DNA of 6,018 bases from Actinomycetes bacterium (GTDB lineage: Bacteria > Actinomycetota > Acidimicrobiia > Acidimicrobiales > Palsa-688): assembly GCA_021796905.1 (NCBI GenBank), contig JAKABK010000128.1, forward strand, positions 1 through 6,018. Reading direction: 5' to 3'. Below are positions 1-5,887 of the stretch, in pieces. Position numbers and translations under genes: made by a program. The notes beneath the pieces are model-generated. The model had not been told where the DNA came from, made no database searches, and saw nothing but the letters and a program-made list of their open reading frames with translations. The number at the start of each line of letters is the position of its first letter. Position 1 is the stretch's first letter.

Positions 1-1683
1 GCCGGTCTTCAGCACCGTCCGGCGGAACTCTTCCGCGGACTCCTTCGGCCGCCCGGCCGGTCCACCCTGGCGGTAGTCCGCGGCCATCGCTTCGCGCTCC
101 TCGACGCTCATCGCGTTGAGCGTCACGTTCGGCGAGGGGAAGGGGTGACCGCGGAAGTCATCGAGGGTCCACAGCTTCTTCGGGTCCTCGAGATCCAGGT
201 GCGGTTGGGGAATGAGGGTCTTGCCGTCATCGCGGACGATGCCCATGTCCTCGCAGATGTCCGCCAGGTCCCAGTTGTGGTAGAGCGTCTCCCACTCCCG
301 CTGACCGGACAACCGACCCATCGACGGTGTCGGCCGGCCTTCGTACTCGGGCCGGAAGGCGTGCTTGTCGGTCCACCAGCACGGCTCGGAGCAGTAGGTC
401 CGGACCTGGCCGTCGACCTCGTCCATCACCATGTCCTCACGGACCAAGCAGGGGACCATGCAGGTCCAGCAGCGGTGCGGGTACTGGTAGTCGACGTCCT
501 CGAAGGCGATCGGCCCGTGGTCAGCACCCGGGTACCGGAGGCGGTTGTAGTTCTCCCACCACTTCCCGTACTTGTTGTACCAGCCGGGGTACTTGTGCTC
601 GAACCACTCGAAGTCCTCGTCGGTCATCGGGTCGATCCGCCAGTAGTTGACCTCCCAGCCGGTGGCGAAGAACTGCGCGACCTCGTGGACATAACCCTTG
701 TTCCAGATCTGGTTCCAAGCCTCCTCCACCAAGTCGTGGGGGATCACCAGCCCGTACTTCTCGAGCGGCACCAAGTAGCTGCGGTAGTAGTCGTCGTAGA
801 TCCAGCGCCGCCACATCTCGGCGTAGCTCTCCCGGTCCTTGCGGCGGTCCTTCGTCCCGTACTCGATGAAGGTGCCGATCGCTGCGTCGACCACACGGTG
901 GTTGTTCCACCAGGCGTAGCGCAGGTCCCGCTCGAGCAGCTTGCGGTTCGCTTCGTCGGCGAGGGCCATGAGCAGGATCGAGTACCCGTTGCTGATGTGA
1001 CGGGACTCGTCGGACTGCACCGAGTGGAAAACCGTCGGGAGTAGGTAGTCCCCGTTGGCGGCGGCCTCGGCCGGCATGGCCACGAACAAGGTGTTGGTGA
1101 ACGCGGTCTCGGCCACGATCGTGAGATAGATGTTGGCCGCCGTGATCGCGTCGCCGGTGATGAACCCCTCCCCGAACTGCCGGCCGATCGTGCCGCAGTA
1201 GTCGCTGTGGAAGAACCGCAGCGACCCGTCGAATCCCGCAGGGTCGATGTAGTGGTTCATGTAGAGCCGCTTGAGGTTCTGCTGGATGGTCGAGTGGCGG
1301 ACCTCGTCGATCATCTGGACTGCGAGCCCGTTGTGGATCTCCGGGTTGGGCACCGCGCTGATGGCGAGCGGCATGGCCCGAGCCGCAGAGATCTCGGGGA
1401 ACGGGATGATGGACAAGAAGAGCTTCTGCCACTCCATCCATCGCTCCTGCACCTGACGGAACATGTTGCCGCGGATGGCACCGTCCATCGCCCCGAACAC
1501 CCGCTGGTCCTTCTCCTCCTCCATCGGGAAGTAGGAACGCAGCACCTGCTTCAGTGGGTCCTTCTTCGGTGCATGCTCGAATGTGTAGTCGGTCACGTAC
1601 TTCTTCGCCGGCGTGGCGAAGGTCGGCTCCCAGGAGAGCTCCTTGATCTTCTCGTGCGCCTTGCTCAGGCTCTGTCTGCTCAT
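1..1683 (-). CDS. prmA: Propane 2-monooxygenase, hydroxylase large subunit (soluble diiron monooxygenase alpha subunit), 3' end outside window
   Basis: This is the catalytic subunit of a cytoplasmic soluble diiron monooxygenase of the PrmA/MimA type, which inserts one oxygen of O2 into propane (giving 2-propanol) and in some relatives into acetone or phenol. The 561 visible codons begin [12 protein letters not shown] and closely resemble Gordonia/Mycobacterium PrmA/MimA as I remember them. The predicted iron ligands are all present: E97 (PEISAAR), E127 and H130 (DEVRH), E192 (VAETAF), E226 and H229 (DESRH). A Cys4 motif, C405-x2-C408 and C431-x3-C435, looks like a YHS/TRASH zinc element. The ATG at 1681-1683 has GGGGGA four bases upstream. 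The reading frame is still open at base 1, so the C-terminus is missing. Reductase, small hydroxylase subunit and coupling protein genes (prmBCD) are expected beyond the left edge, as in known clusters. Family assignment is firm; the actual substrate is inferred. Confidence 0.95.
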   Translation of the reverse strand, partial: MSRQSLSKAHEKIKELSWEPTFATPAKKYVTDYTFEHAPKKDPLKQVLRSYFPMEEEKDQRVFGAMDGAIRGNMFRQVQERWMEWQKLFLSIIPFPEISAARAMPLAISAVPNPEIHNGLAVQMIDEVRHSTIQQNLKRLYMNHYIDPAGFDGSLRFFHSDYCGTIGRQFGEGFITGDAITAANIYLTIVAETAFTNTLFVAMPAEAAANGDYLLPTVFHSVQSDESRHISNGYSILLMALADEANRKLLERDLRYAWWNNHRVVDAAIGTFIEYGTKDRRKDRESYAEMWRRWIYDDYYRSYLVPLEKYGLVIPHDLVEEAWNQIWNKGYVHEVAQFFATGWEVNYWRIDPMTDEDFEWFEHKYPGWYNKYGKWWENYNRLRYPGADHGPIAFEDVDYQYPHRCWTCMVPCLVREDMVMDEVDGQVRTYCSEPCWWTDKHAFRPEYEGRPTPSMGRLSGQREWETLYHNWDLADICEDMGIVRDDGKTLIPQPHLDLEDPKKLWTLDDFRGHPFPSPNVTLNAMSVEEREAMAADYRQGGPAGRPKESAEEFRRTVLKTG

Positions 1684-1687
1684 ACGG

Positions 1688-1693
1688 TCCCCC
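1688..1693 (-). promoter_or_regulatory. Ribosome binding site of prmA
   Basis: On the minus strand this reads GGGGGA, four bases before the ATG at 1683. It is the only purine-rich stretch in the right place and supports that start, which also matches the remembered N-terminus of PrmA/MimA. Confidence 0.6.
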
Positions 1694-1702
1694 GATCTCT
1701 GG

Positions 1703-1721
1703 GCTGCCCGAGGAGGGCAGC
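1703..1721 (-). repeat. Perfect 7-bp inverted repeat in the prmA leader
   Basis: GCTGCCC and GGGCAGC are separated by a 5-base loop (GAGGA on the plus strand), giving a GC-rich hairpin about 20-38 bases before the prmA start. No T-tract follows on the prmA strand, so it is not a classical terminator. It could be a leader RNA hairpin or a protein-binding palindrome. The symmetry is seen; the function is unknown. Confidence 0.45.
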
Positions 1722-1745
1722 TTCGGTCAGTTCAACTTCGGTGAG
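1721..1745 (-). repeat. Direct repeat CTSACCGAAG x2 upstream of prmA
   Basis: Two 10-base copies, CTTCGGTCAG (1721-1730) and CTTCGGTGAG (1736-1745) on the plus strand, match at 9 of 10 positions with a 15-base period. On the prmA strand they read CTCACCGAAG and CTGACCGAAG. They lie 38-62 bases before the prmA start, where operator half-sites or a downstream regulatory element could sit. Chance similarity in GC-rich DNA cannot be excluded. Confidence 0.35.
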
Positions 1746-1778
1746 GCCGATCTTGGACCCCGCCCGGCCCCGTCGGCG

Positions 1779-1784
1779 TGTCAA
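1779..1784 (-). promoter_or_regulatory. Candidate -35 hexamer (TTGACA) facing prmA
   Basis: On the minus strand the sequence is a perfect TTGACA, about 95 bases before the prmA ATG. No convincing -10 hexamer lies 16-19 bases downstream: those positions read GGGGTC and similar, and the nearest A/T-richer hexamer, CAAGAT, is 23 bases away. If this is the prmA promoter, it is a poor one that would need an activator, which fits an inducible monooxygenase. The -35 assignment is tentative. Confidence 0.35.
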
Positions 1785-1802
1785 TGTGAGATGACCGTCA
1801 CA
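1785..1802. promoter_or_regulatory. Palindrome TGTGA-N8-TCACA, candidate operator between the divergent genes
   Basis: A perfect 5-bp inverted repeat, TGTGA (1785-1789) and TCACA (1798-1802), is separated by 8 bases. It interlocks with a second symmetric pair, GTCA (1780-1783) and TGAC (1792-1795), also separated by 8. It abuts the TTGACA facing prmA and overlaps the putative -35 of the divergent regulator gene, so a bound protein could affect both. The arm-to-arm spacing is wider than the N6 of CRP sites. TGT-N10/12-ACA symmetry is common for Fis-type helix-turn-helix regulators such as the one encoded next door. The binding protein is inferred. Confidence 0.45.
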
Positions 1803-1819
1803 GCCAGGCGCGCTAGCCT
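1791..1819 (+). promoter_or_regulatory. Candidate sigma-70-type promoter of the AcoR-like regulator gene
   Basis: ATGACC (1791-1796) as -35 and TAGCCT (1814-1819) as -10 are separated by exactly 17 bases. Transcription would start near 1826, leaving a leader of about 38 bases before the ATG at 1864. The -35 overlaps the 1785-1802 palindrome, which would suit autoregulation. Both hexamers are imperfect, so this is a weak call. Confidence 0.35.
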
Positions 1820-1863
1820 CGGGCCCACTCCGGAGCACCGGGGGCGACGACTGGGGGTCGTTG

Positions 1864-3657
1864 ATGGGTAGCAGTGCGGTGAGTCCACCCCGTAGGCGGG
1901 GCCTCGAGCTGGCCAAGGAGCTGGTCGTCTCAGGTCGGGACCCCTCGCCGGACGCGGTCCGGGACCGGATCCTGTCCTCGTGGCGACGGTCAAAGCTCTG
2001 GGGGGTGCCGCCCGATGCCCTCGACCCCCCCTACGCTCCAGATCTCGACGATGACAGCCTCTTGACGCGGGCGGCGCTCCCGGTGATCGACCGTCTCGAC
2101 GAGGCCCTGTCGGGGACGGCGATGAGCGTCCTCCTCACCGACGCCCGGGGGCGGATCCTAGAGCGCAGGGCCAGTGACCCGTCGCTGGTCCGCCATCTCG
2201 ACCGGATCCACCTCGCTCCGGGGTTCAGCTACTCCGAGGAGCACGTCGGCACCAACGGCATCGGGTCGGCGATCGAGAGCCGTGCGCCGTTCTTCGTCGC
2301 CGGCCCCGAGCACTTCGCGCGTCCCCTTGCAGGAGTGTCGTGCGCCGGCGCGCCGATCGTCCACCCCGTGACCGGCCGGCTCGAGGGGGTGATCGACCTC
2401 ACCTGCCGGGCGGCTGACGCCACCCCGCTCATGACCCTGCTCGCCACCGAGGCGGCTTCCGACGTGGTCGACGGGATCCTCGACCACGTGAGCAGCGCCG
2501 AGCGGGCACTGCTCCGGGCTTTTCTCACCGCCAGTCGCCAGGCCAGCCGGCCGGTGGTGGCGATCAGCGGGGACCTGGTGATGACCAACGCGGCGGCCGC
2601 TGCACTGCTCGACCGCAACGACCACGCCGTGTTGAGCGACCGTGCAACCGACCTCGCCCGCAGCGGTCGAACGCACTGCGAGGTCCTGCTCTCCAACGGG
2701 GAGGCGACCGGCGTGCACGTGAGGTCCGTGGCCGGCTCCGACGGAGTCGTCCTCGAGCTCGGACCGGCTCACGAGACCGGGCGTCGCCGCGAGACGCTCC
2801 GCCACACCTCGGCTCGTCGATCCGAGCTCGCCGGGACGAGCGCCACGTGGCTGGCCACCTGGTCCCAGGTCGACTCGAGCTGCCGTACCGGCGAACGCCT
2901 GCTGGTCACCGGCGAGCGCGGTACCGGCAAGGCGGCACTCGTCGCCGCCGCCCACCGGTCGTGGCGGCCAGGACAACCGCTGACCGTCGTCGACCTCGAC
3001 ACGTCCACTGCCGAGGAGGCGATCGAACGCCTGGATCCACGGGCGCTGCCCTCGGGAAGCGTGGTCCTCCGGCACCTCGACGCCCTCGACACCGACGCCT
3101 CCGAGCAGGTGTTGCGGGAAGCCCTCTCGCTGCCACGATCGGCCGTCTGGCTCGCAGCGACATGGCGTCAGAGCGCCGACACCGTCGAACCGCTGACCGA
3201 CACCGTGAGCCGGCACTTCGACCGGGTGGTCACCGCGCCACCGCTGCGCCACCACATCGAGGACGTCCGTGAGCTGGTCGAAGTCCTGCTCGGTCGGCTG
3301 TCGAGGAACCCGCACACCACGCTCGACGCAGGCGCTCTGAGCTCCCTGCTGCGCCACCCCTGGCCGGGGAACGTCGCCGAGCTGGAGCAAGCGCTGATCG
3401 CCGCCCTGCGCCGGCACCCTGCCGGGCCGATCCACTCCGAGGACCTCCCGCCGTCGGTGCACTGCACGAGCCGGAAGGTCCTGACCGGTTTGGAAGCGGT
3501 GGAGCGGGACATGATCGCCGCTGCCCTCCTCGACGCCGGCGGGGACAAGGCCCGGGCGGCAGAGCGCCTCGGCATCTCCCGCGCCACGATCTACCGCAAG
3601 ATCCGCGCCTACGGGATCGTCCTACCCCACGCGCAGGCGGCCTCGGGCTCAGGGTAG
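1864..3657 (+). CDS. AcoR-like transcriptional regulator: GAF sensor, degenerate AAA+ domain, Fis-type HTH
   Basis: Probable activator of the divergent prmA operon; 597 residues. An N-terminal SSWRRS motif (38-43) is typical of AcoR-like proteins. A GAF domain (about 70-215) contains EEHVGTNGIGSAIE (125-138) and GPEHF (147-151) and presumably senses a small effector. The AAA+-like region (about 320-530) has a recognisable P-loop, GERGTGKA (350-357), and WPGNVAEL (500-507). The Walker B Asp-Glu is replaced by His-Leu (404-405), the sigma-54-contacting GAFTGA loop is absent and the sensor II arginine is Ala505. The C-terminal Fis-type HTH (about 547-585) includes KARAAERLGISRATIYRKI. The lost residues argue against sigma-54-dependent, ATP-driven activation, consistent with actinobacteria generally lacking sigma-54. 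ATG 1864 is preferred to the adjacent TTG at 1861; GGGGG at 1853-1857 is the likely ribosome site. The target is inferred from position only. Confidence 0.9.
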   Translation: MGSSAVSPPRRRGLELAKELVVSGRDPSPDAVRDRILSSWRRSKLWGVPPDALDPPYAPDLDDDSLLTRAALPVIDRLDEALSGTAMSVLLTDARGRILERRASDPSLVRHLDRIHLAPGFSYSEEHVGTNGIGSAIESRAPFFVAGPEHFARPLAGVSCAGAPIVHPVTGRLEGVIDLTCRAADATPLMTLLATEAASDVVDGILDHVSSAERALLRAFLTASRQASRPVVAISGDLVMTNAAAAALLDRNDHAVLSDRATDLARSGRTHCEVLLSNGEATGVHVRSVAGSDGVVLELGPAHETGRRRETLRHTSARRSELAGTSATWLATWSQVDSSCRTGERLLVTGERGTGKAALVAAAHRSWRPGQPLTVVDLDTSTAEEAIERLDPRALPSGSVVLRHLDALDTDASEQVLREALSLPRSAVWLAATWRQSADTVEPLTDTVSRHFDRVVTAPPLRHHIEDVRELVEVLLGRLSRNPHTTLDAGALSSLLRHPWPGNVAELEQALIAALRRHPAGPIHSEDLPPSVHCTSRKVLTGLEAVERDMIAAALLDAGGDKARAAERLGISRATIYRKIRAYGIVLPHAQAASGSG

Positions 3658-3825
3658 GTGGCCGCCCCGGCCGTGCCCTAGAGCGAAAGTCAGTCCCACG
3701 ACCACCGACAGCACGACGACCAGGGCGCGCAGGCTCCACAGGAGGATCACCGTTGCCCGGCCCGGCTCTGCCCGCGGGAGAGGGGTCGGATGCTCGTCCC
3801 AACCCGGCGGTCCGCTCCCGCTCAT
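3649..3825 (-). CDS. 58-residue single-span membrane protein, function unknown
   Basis: I do not recognise this protein. The ATG overlaps the stop of the NRAMP-like gene as ATGA (3822-3825), the same 4-base coupling seen at the other junctions of this operon, and this is the main reason to believe the gene. The product starts MSGSGPPGWDEHPTP, with a polar, proline-rich N-terminal part of about 24 residues. One hydrophobic segment follows (about 25-49, ATVILLWSLRALVVVLSVVV onward, with an arginine at position 33 inside or at the edge of the span), then a short GHGRGGHLP tail. No cleavable signal peptide is evident. The last nine bases overlap the 3' end of the convergent AcoR-like gene. Position suggests an accessory or regulatory partner of the transporter; that is inference. 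It might also be a chance open frame. Confidence 0.6.
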   Translation of the reverse strand: MSGSGPPGWDEHPTPLPRAEPGRATVILLWSLRALVVVLSVVVGLTFALGHGRGGHLP

Positions 3826-5126
3826 GTGCGGACCGCCGAGAGCAGCCCCTGGATGGCGGCGGCACTACCGGCGACGATCACGAGCACCACGACTGTTGCC
3901 GCCAACAGGTTGGCCCGAGGGCTGTTGGCCGCCTCCGCCATCAGGTAGCGGTCGTTGGCCAGCAGCACCAGGAACACCAAGGTGACCGGGAGCAGCACCG
4001 TCGCCAGGACGTTGGCGTCGATCACGACCTCGAGCAGCGGTAGCCCCGGAAGGACCGAGACCACCCCCGCCAGCACCGGCACGACCAGATCGGTCCCGTA
4101 GAACAGCCGAGCCCTGCGCATCGGCGCGTCGAAGCTGTGCGGCACCCCGAGGCACTCACCCACCGCGTACGCACCGCTGGCCGAGATGGTGAGGATCGCC
4201 AGTCCCCCCGCCTCGACCAGGCCGAGAGCGAACAGGGGGCGAGCCACCGGGGCCACCAGGTCGGCGATCGGACCCGTGCCACCCCGAGAGGCGGCCGCAG
4301 CGAGGTAGGCGCCGCCCGCGCACACGGCGGCAACTGCCGCCCCGATCGCCAGGTCGAGCCGACCACGACCGATGTCGGCCCGGCCGAACCCCTTGTCCAC
4401 GACCGCGCTCTGCTGGAAGAAGACCATCCACGGGGTGACCGTCGCACCGATCGTGGAAGCGACCAGCAAGAGCAGCTGACCTTTCGGCGACCCCAGTGGG
4501 GAGGTGGTGGCGAAGGAACGGCCGAGGTCTTCGAGGGTCGACCCGGCCGCTACCGCTGCCGCCACGAACAGCAGGTTGAACACCGCCAGGACCAGCGCTC
4601 GACGCTCCCAGCGCCGGTACCGTTGACCAGCGGAGCCGGCGACCACCAGGCCCGAGCCCAGCAGGACCGAGACCGGGGCGCCGACACCGAAGTAACCCAG
4701 GCCGACCCGCAGAGCTATGAACTCGGCGACCAGGGTGACGAAGTTGCTCACCACCAGGTCACCCGCCGCCATCGCTCCCCACAGACGCCCGTAACGCTGG
4801 TAGACCAGCTCGCCGAAACCACGACGGGTCACCGCTCCGACACGCATGCACATCTCCTGGCACACCCCTGCCACCGCGAAGGTGACGAGGATGAACGGGA
4901 GGAACAGCCCGACCCCGTAGGCCCGCCCGGTCGCGGCGTAGGAGATCATCGAGGGACCGTCGTTCTCGCCGACCATGGCGAGCACCCCCGGTCCGAGCAC
5001 AGCGACCAGGACCCACCATCGTCGCCGCCAGTCGGCGGCGCGGACCTCGGTCGGGGGGACCTCGCCCCGGGGAGCGTCCAGCTCCAGCCGGCTCCCGGGC
5101 GCACCTCCGGAACGCCCGGTGGTCAC
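3822..5126 (-). CDS. NRAMP (SLC11)-family divalent metal transporter with atypical metal-site motifs
   Basis: A 434-residue inner-membrane protein with about eleven hydrophobic segments after a hydrophilic N-terminus of about 35 residues. It belongs to the NRAMP fold family of proton-coupled divalent metal importers. The TM1 signature, normally DPGN, reads GENDGPS (53-59), and the TM6 region, normally A-x-x-MPH, reads GATVTPWMVFFQQS (227-240). Such replacements occur in NRAMP-related lineages outside the classical Mn2+/Fe2+ group, including the magnesium-transporting NRMT proteins, so the substrate should not be assumed. The GTG start at 5124-5126 overlaps the regulator's TGA as GTGA and is preferred to an upstream extension that would run far into the regulator gene; the first in-frame ATG (Met51) lies inside TM1. 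No strong ribosome site is seen, consistent with translational coupling. Co-transcription with a DtxR/MntR-type regulator supports a metal role. Confidence 0.88.
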   Translation of the reverse strand: MTTGRSGGAPGSRLELDAPRGEVPPTEVRAADWRRRWWVLVAVLGPGVLAMVGENDGPSMISYAATGRAYGVGLFLPFILVTFAVAGVCQEMCMRVGAVTRRGFGELVYQRYGRLWGAMAAGDLVVSNFVTLVAEFIALRVGLGYFGVGAPVSVLLGSGLVVAGSAGQRYRRWERRALVLAVFNLLFVAAAVAAGSTLEDLGRSFATTSPLGSPKGQLLLLVASTIGATVTPWMVFFQQSAVVDKGFGRADIGRGRLDLAIGAAVAAVCAGGAYLAAAASRGGTGPIADLVAPVARPLFALGLVEAGGLAILTISASGAYAVGECLGVPHSFDAPMRRARLFYGTDLVVPVLAGVVSVLPGLPLLEVVIDANVLATVLLPVTLVFLVLLANDRYLMAEAANSPRANLLAATVVVLVIVAGSAAAIQGLLSAVRT

Positions 5127-5887
5127 CGCCGAACCGCCGGACCCGGCGAGCCGACCGGGCCCCGGTCGCCCCTGCGGCCGTGCCCGGCCGGCTCGTCGCC
5201 CCGATCGACGGGCGGGACCACACGGAGAAGCGGCGCCACGTCGGGACCGAGGCGCAGCTCCCGGTCGGGCCCGGAGAGCCGCACCGCGAGCGTGCCCGAG
5301 GGATCCCAACCGACGACCCGGATGGTGTCGCCGAGAGCGACTCCCTCGGCCGTCAACCAACGCAGCAGGTCCCCGGGAGCGTCGAGGACCCGGACGAGCC
5401 GGCCGGTGCTGCCCGCCGCCAGGGAGCTGAGCGGCCGGGTCTGCTCGACCGGCAAGGTCCCGTCCGCGTCGGGGATCGGATCTCCGTGCGGGTCGTGGCT
5501 CGGGTGCCCCAAGCGCTCGGCCATCGCCTCTAGGAGCCTCTCGGAGACCACGTGCTCGAGCACCTCGGCCTCCTCGTGGACGTCGTCCCAGCCGAAACCC
5601 AGCTCCGAGACGAGGTAGGCCTCGATCAGCCGGTGGCGCCGGATGACCCCGAGAGCAGCCCGGCGCCCCTCCGGCGTCAGCACGAACCGCCCGTAGCGGC
5701 GATGAAGGACCAGTCCGGCCTCGTCCAGACGCCTGATCATCCCCGACACCGCCGAGACGCTGAGCCCGAGGCGACGGGCGAGCTCGGTCACGCCGGTCGG
5801 CGCCCCGTCACGTTCCTCGATCGCGACGATGGCCTTCAGGTAGTCCTCGGTCACCGCACTCGGCCCAGCCGGAGGGTCCTTGCTCAC
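5123..5887 (-). CDS. DtxR/MntR-family metal-dependent transcriptional regulator
   Basis: A 254-residue cytoplasmic repressor-type protein. The winged HTH covers about 12-75 (VTELARRLGLSVSAVSGMIR) and the metal-binding dimerisation domain about 76-140. An SH3/FeoA-like domain (about 152-226) follows, then a 28-residue Gly/Arg/Pro-rich tail. Aligned by eye, the DtxR residues Met10 and Cys102 are replaced by Asp15 and Glu108, as in MntR, with Glu111 and His112 completing the site; H85, E89 and H104 match the DtxR ancillary site. The counterpart of MntR Glu11 is Lys18. This suggests response to Mn2+ rather than Fe2+, but the site is a hybrid. The GTG start overlaps the previous gene's TGA as GTGA; an alternative GTG at 5852-5854 would shorten the protein by 11 residues. 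It probably controls its own operon, whose promoter lies outside the window. Confidence 0.92.
   Translation of the reverse strand: MSKDPPAGPSAVTEDYLKAIVAIEERDGAPTGVTELARRLGLSVSAVSGMIRRLDEAGLVLHRRYGRFVLTPEGRRAALGVIRRHRLIEAYLVSELGFGWDDVHEEAEVLEHVVSERLLEAMAERLGHPSHDPHGDPIPDADGTLPVEQTRPLSSLAAGSTGRLVRVLDAPGDLLRWLTAEGVALGDTIRVVGWDPSGTLAVRLSGPDRELRLGPDVAPLLRVVPPVDRGDEPAGHGRRGDRGPVGSPGPAVRR

Noticed and set aside
145..1044. 299-codon plus-strand open frame opposite prmA
   Set aside because: The opposite strand encodes a well-conserved diiron hydroxylase; the frame is Val/Leu/Pro-rich low complexity, as expected of an antisense frame in GC-rich coding DNA.
1785..1802. CRP/Fnr-type site at the TGTGA...TCACA palindrome
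   Set aside because: CRP sites have six bases between the arms and here there are eight, so assignment to CRP specifically was dropped; the palindrome itself is kept as an operator of unknown partner.
1791..1871. 26-codon plus-strand ORF (MTVTARRASLG...) overlapping the start of the AcoR-like gene
   Set aside because: Its ATG lies upstream of the likely transcription start and inside the putative operator, and there is no ribosome site or leader-peptide codon pattern.
2158..3462. 434-codon minus-strand open frame opposite the AcoR-like gene
   Set aside because: The plus strand shows GAF, P-loop and Fis HTH motifs in order; the antisense frame has no recognisable motif.
3660..3672. GGCCG-CCC-CGGCC inverted repeat after the AcoR-like gene as a terminator
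   Set aside because: The stem is only 5 bp with a 3-base loop, no T-tract follows on either strand, and it lies inside the small membrane protein gene. Such symmetry is frequent by chance in this base composition.
5127..5360. N-terminal extension of the NRAMP-like protein to a 512-residue form starting at 5360
   Set aside because: The extra 78 residues are Arg/Gly/Ala-rich, have no membrane or domain signature, and lie entirely within the DtxR-family gene in another frame. The GTG at 5126 gives a family-like length and the same 4-base overlap as the other junctions.
4137..5618. 493-codon plus-strand open frame opposite the transporter and regulator
   Set aside because: The translation is Arg/Pro/Gly/Asp-rich with no recognisable domain, and the minus strand here encodes two recognisable families.
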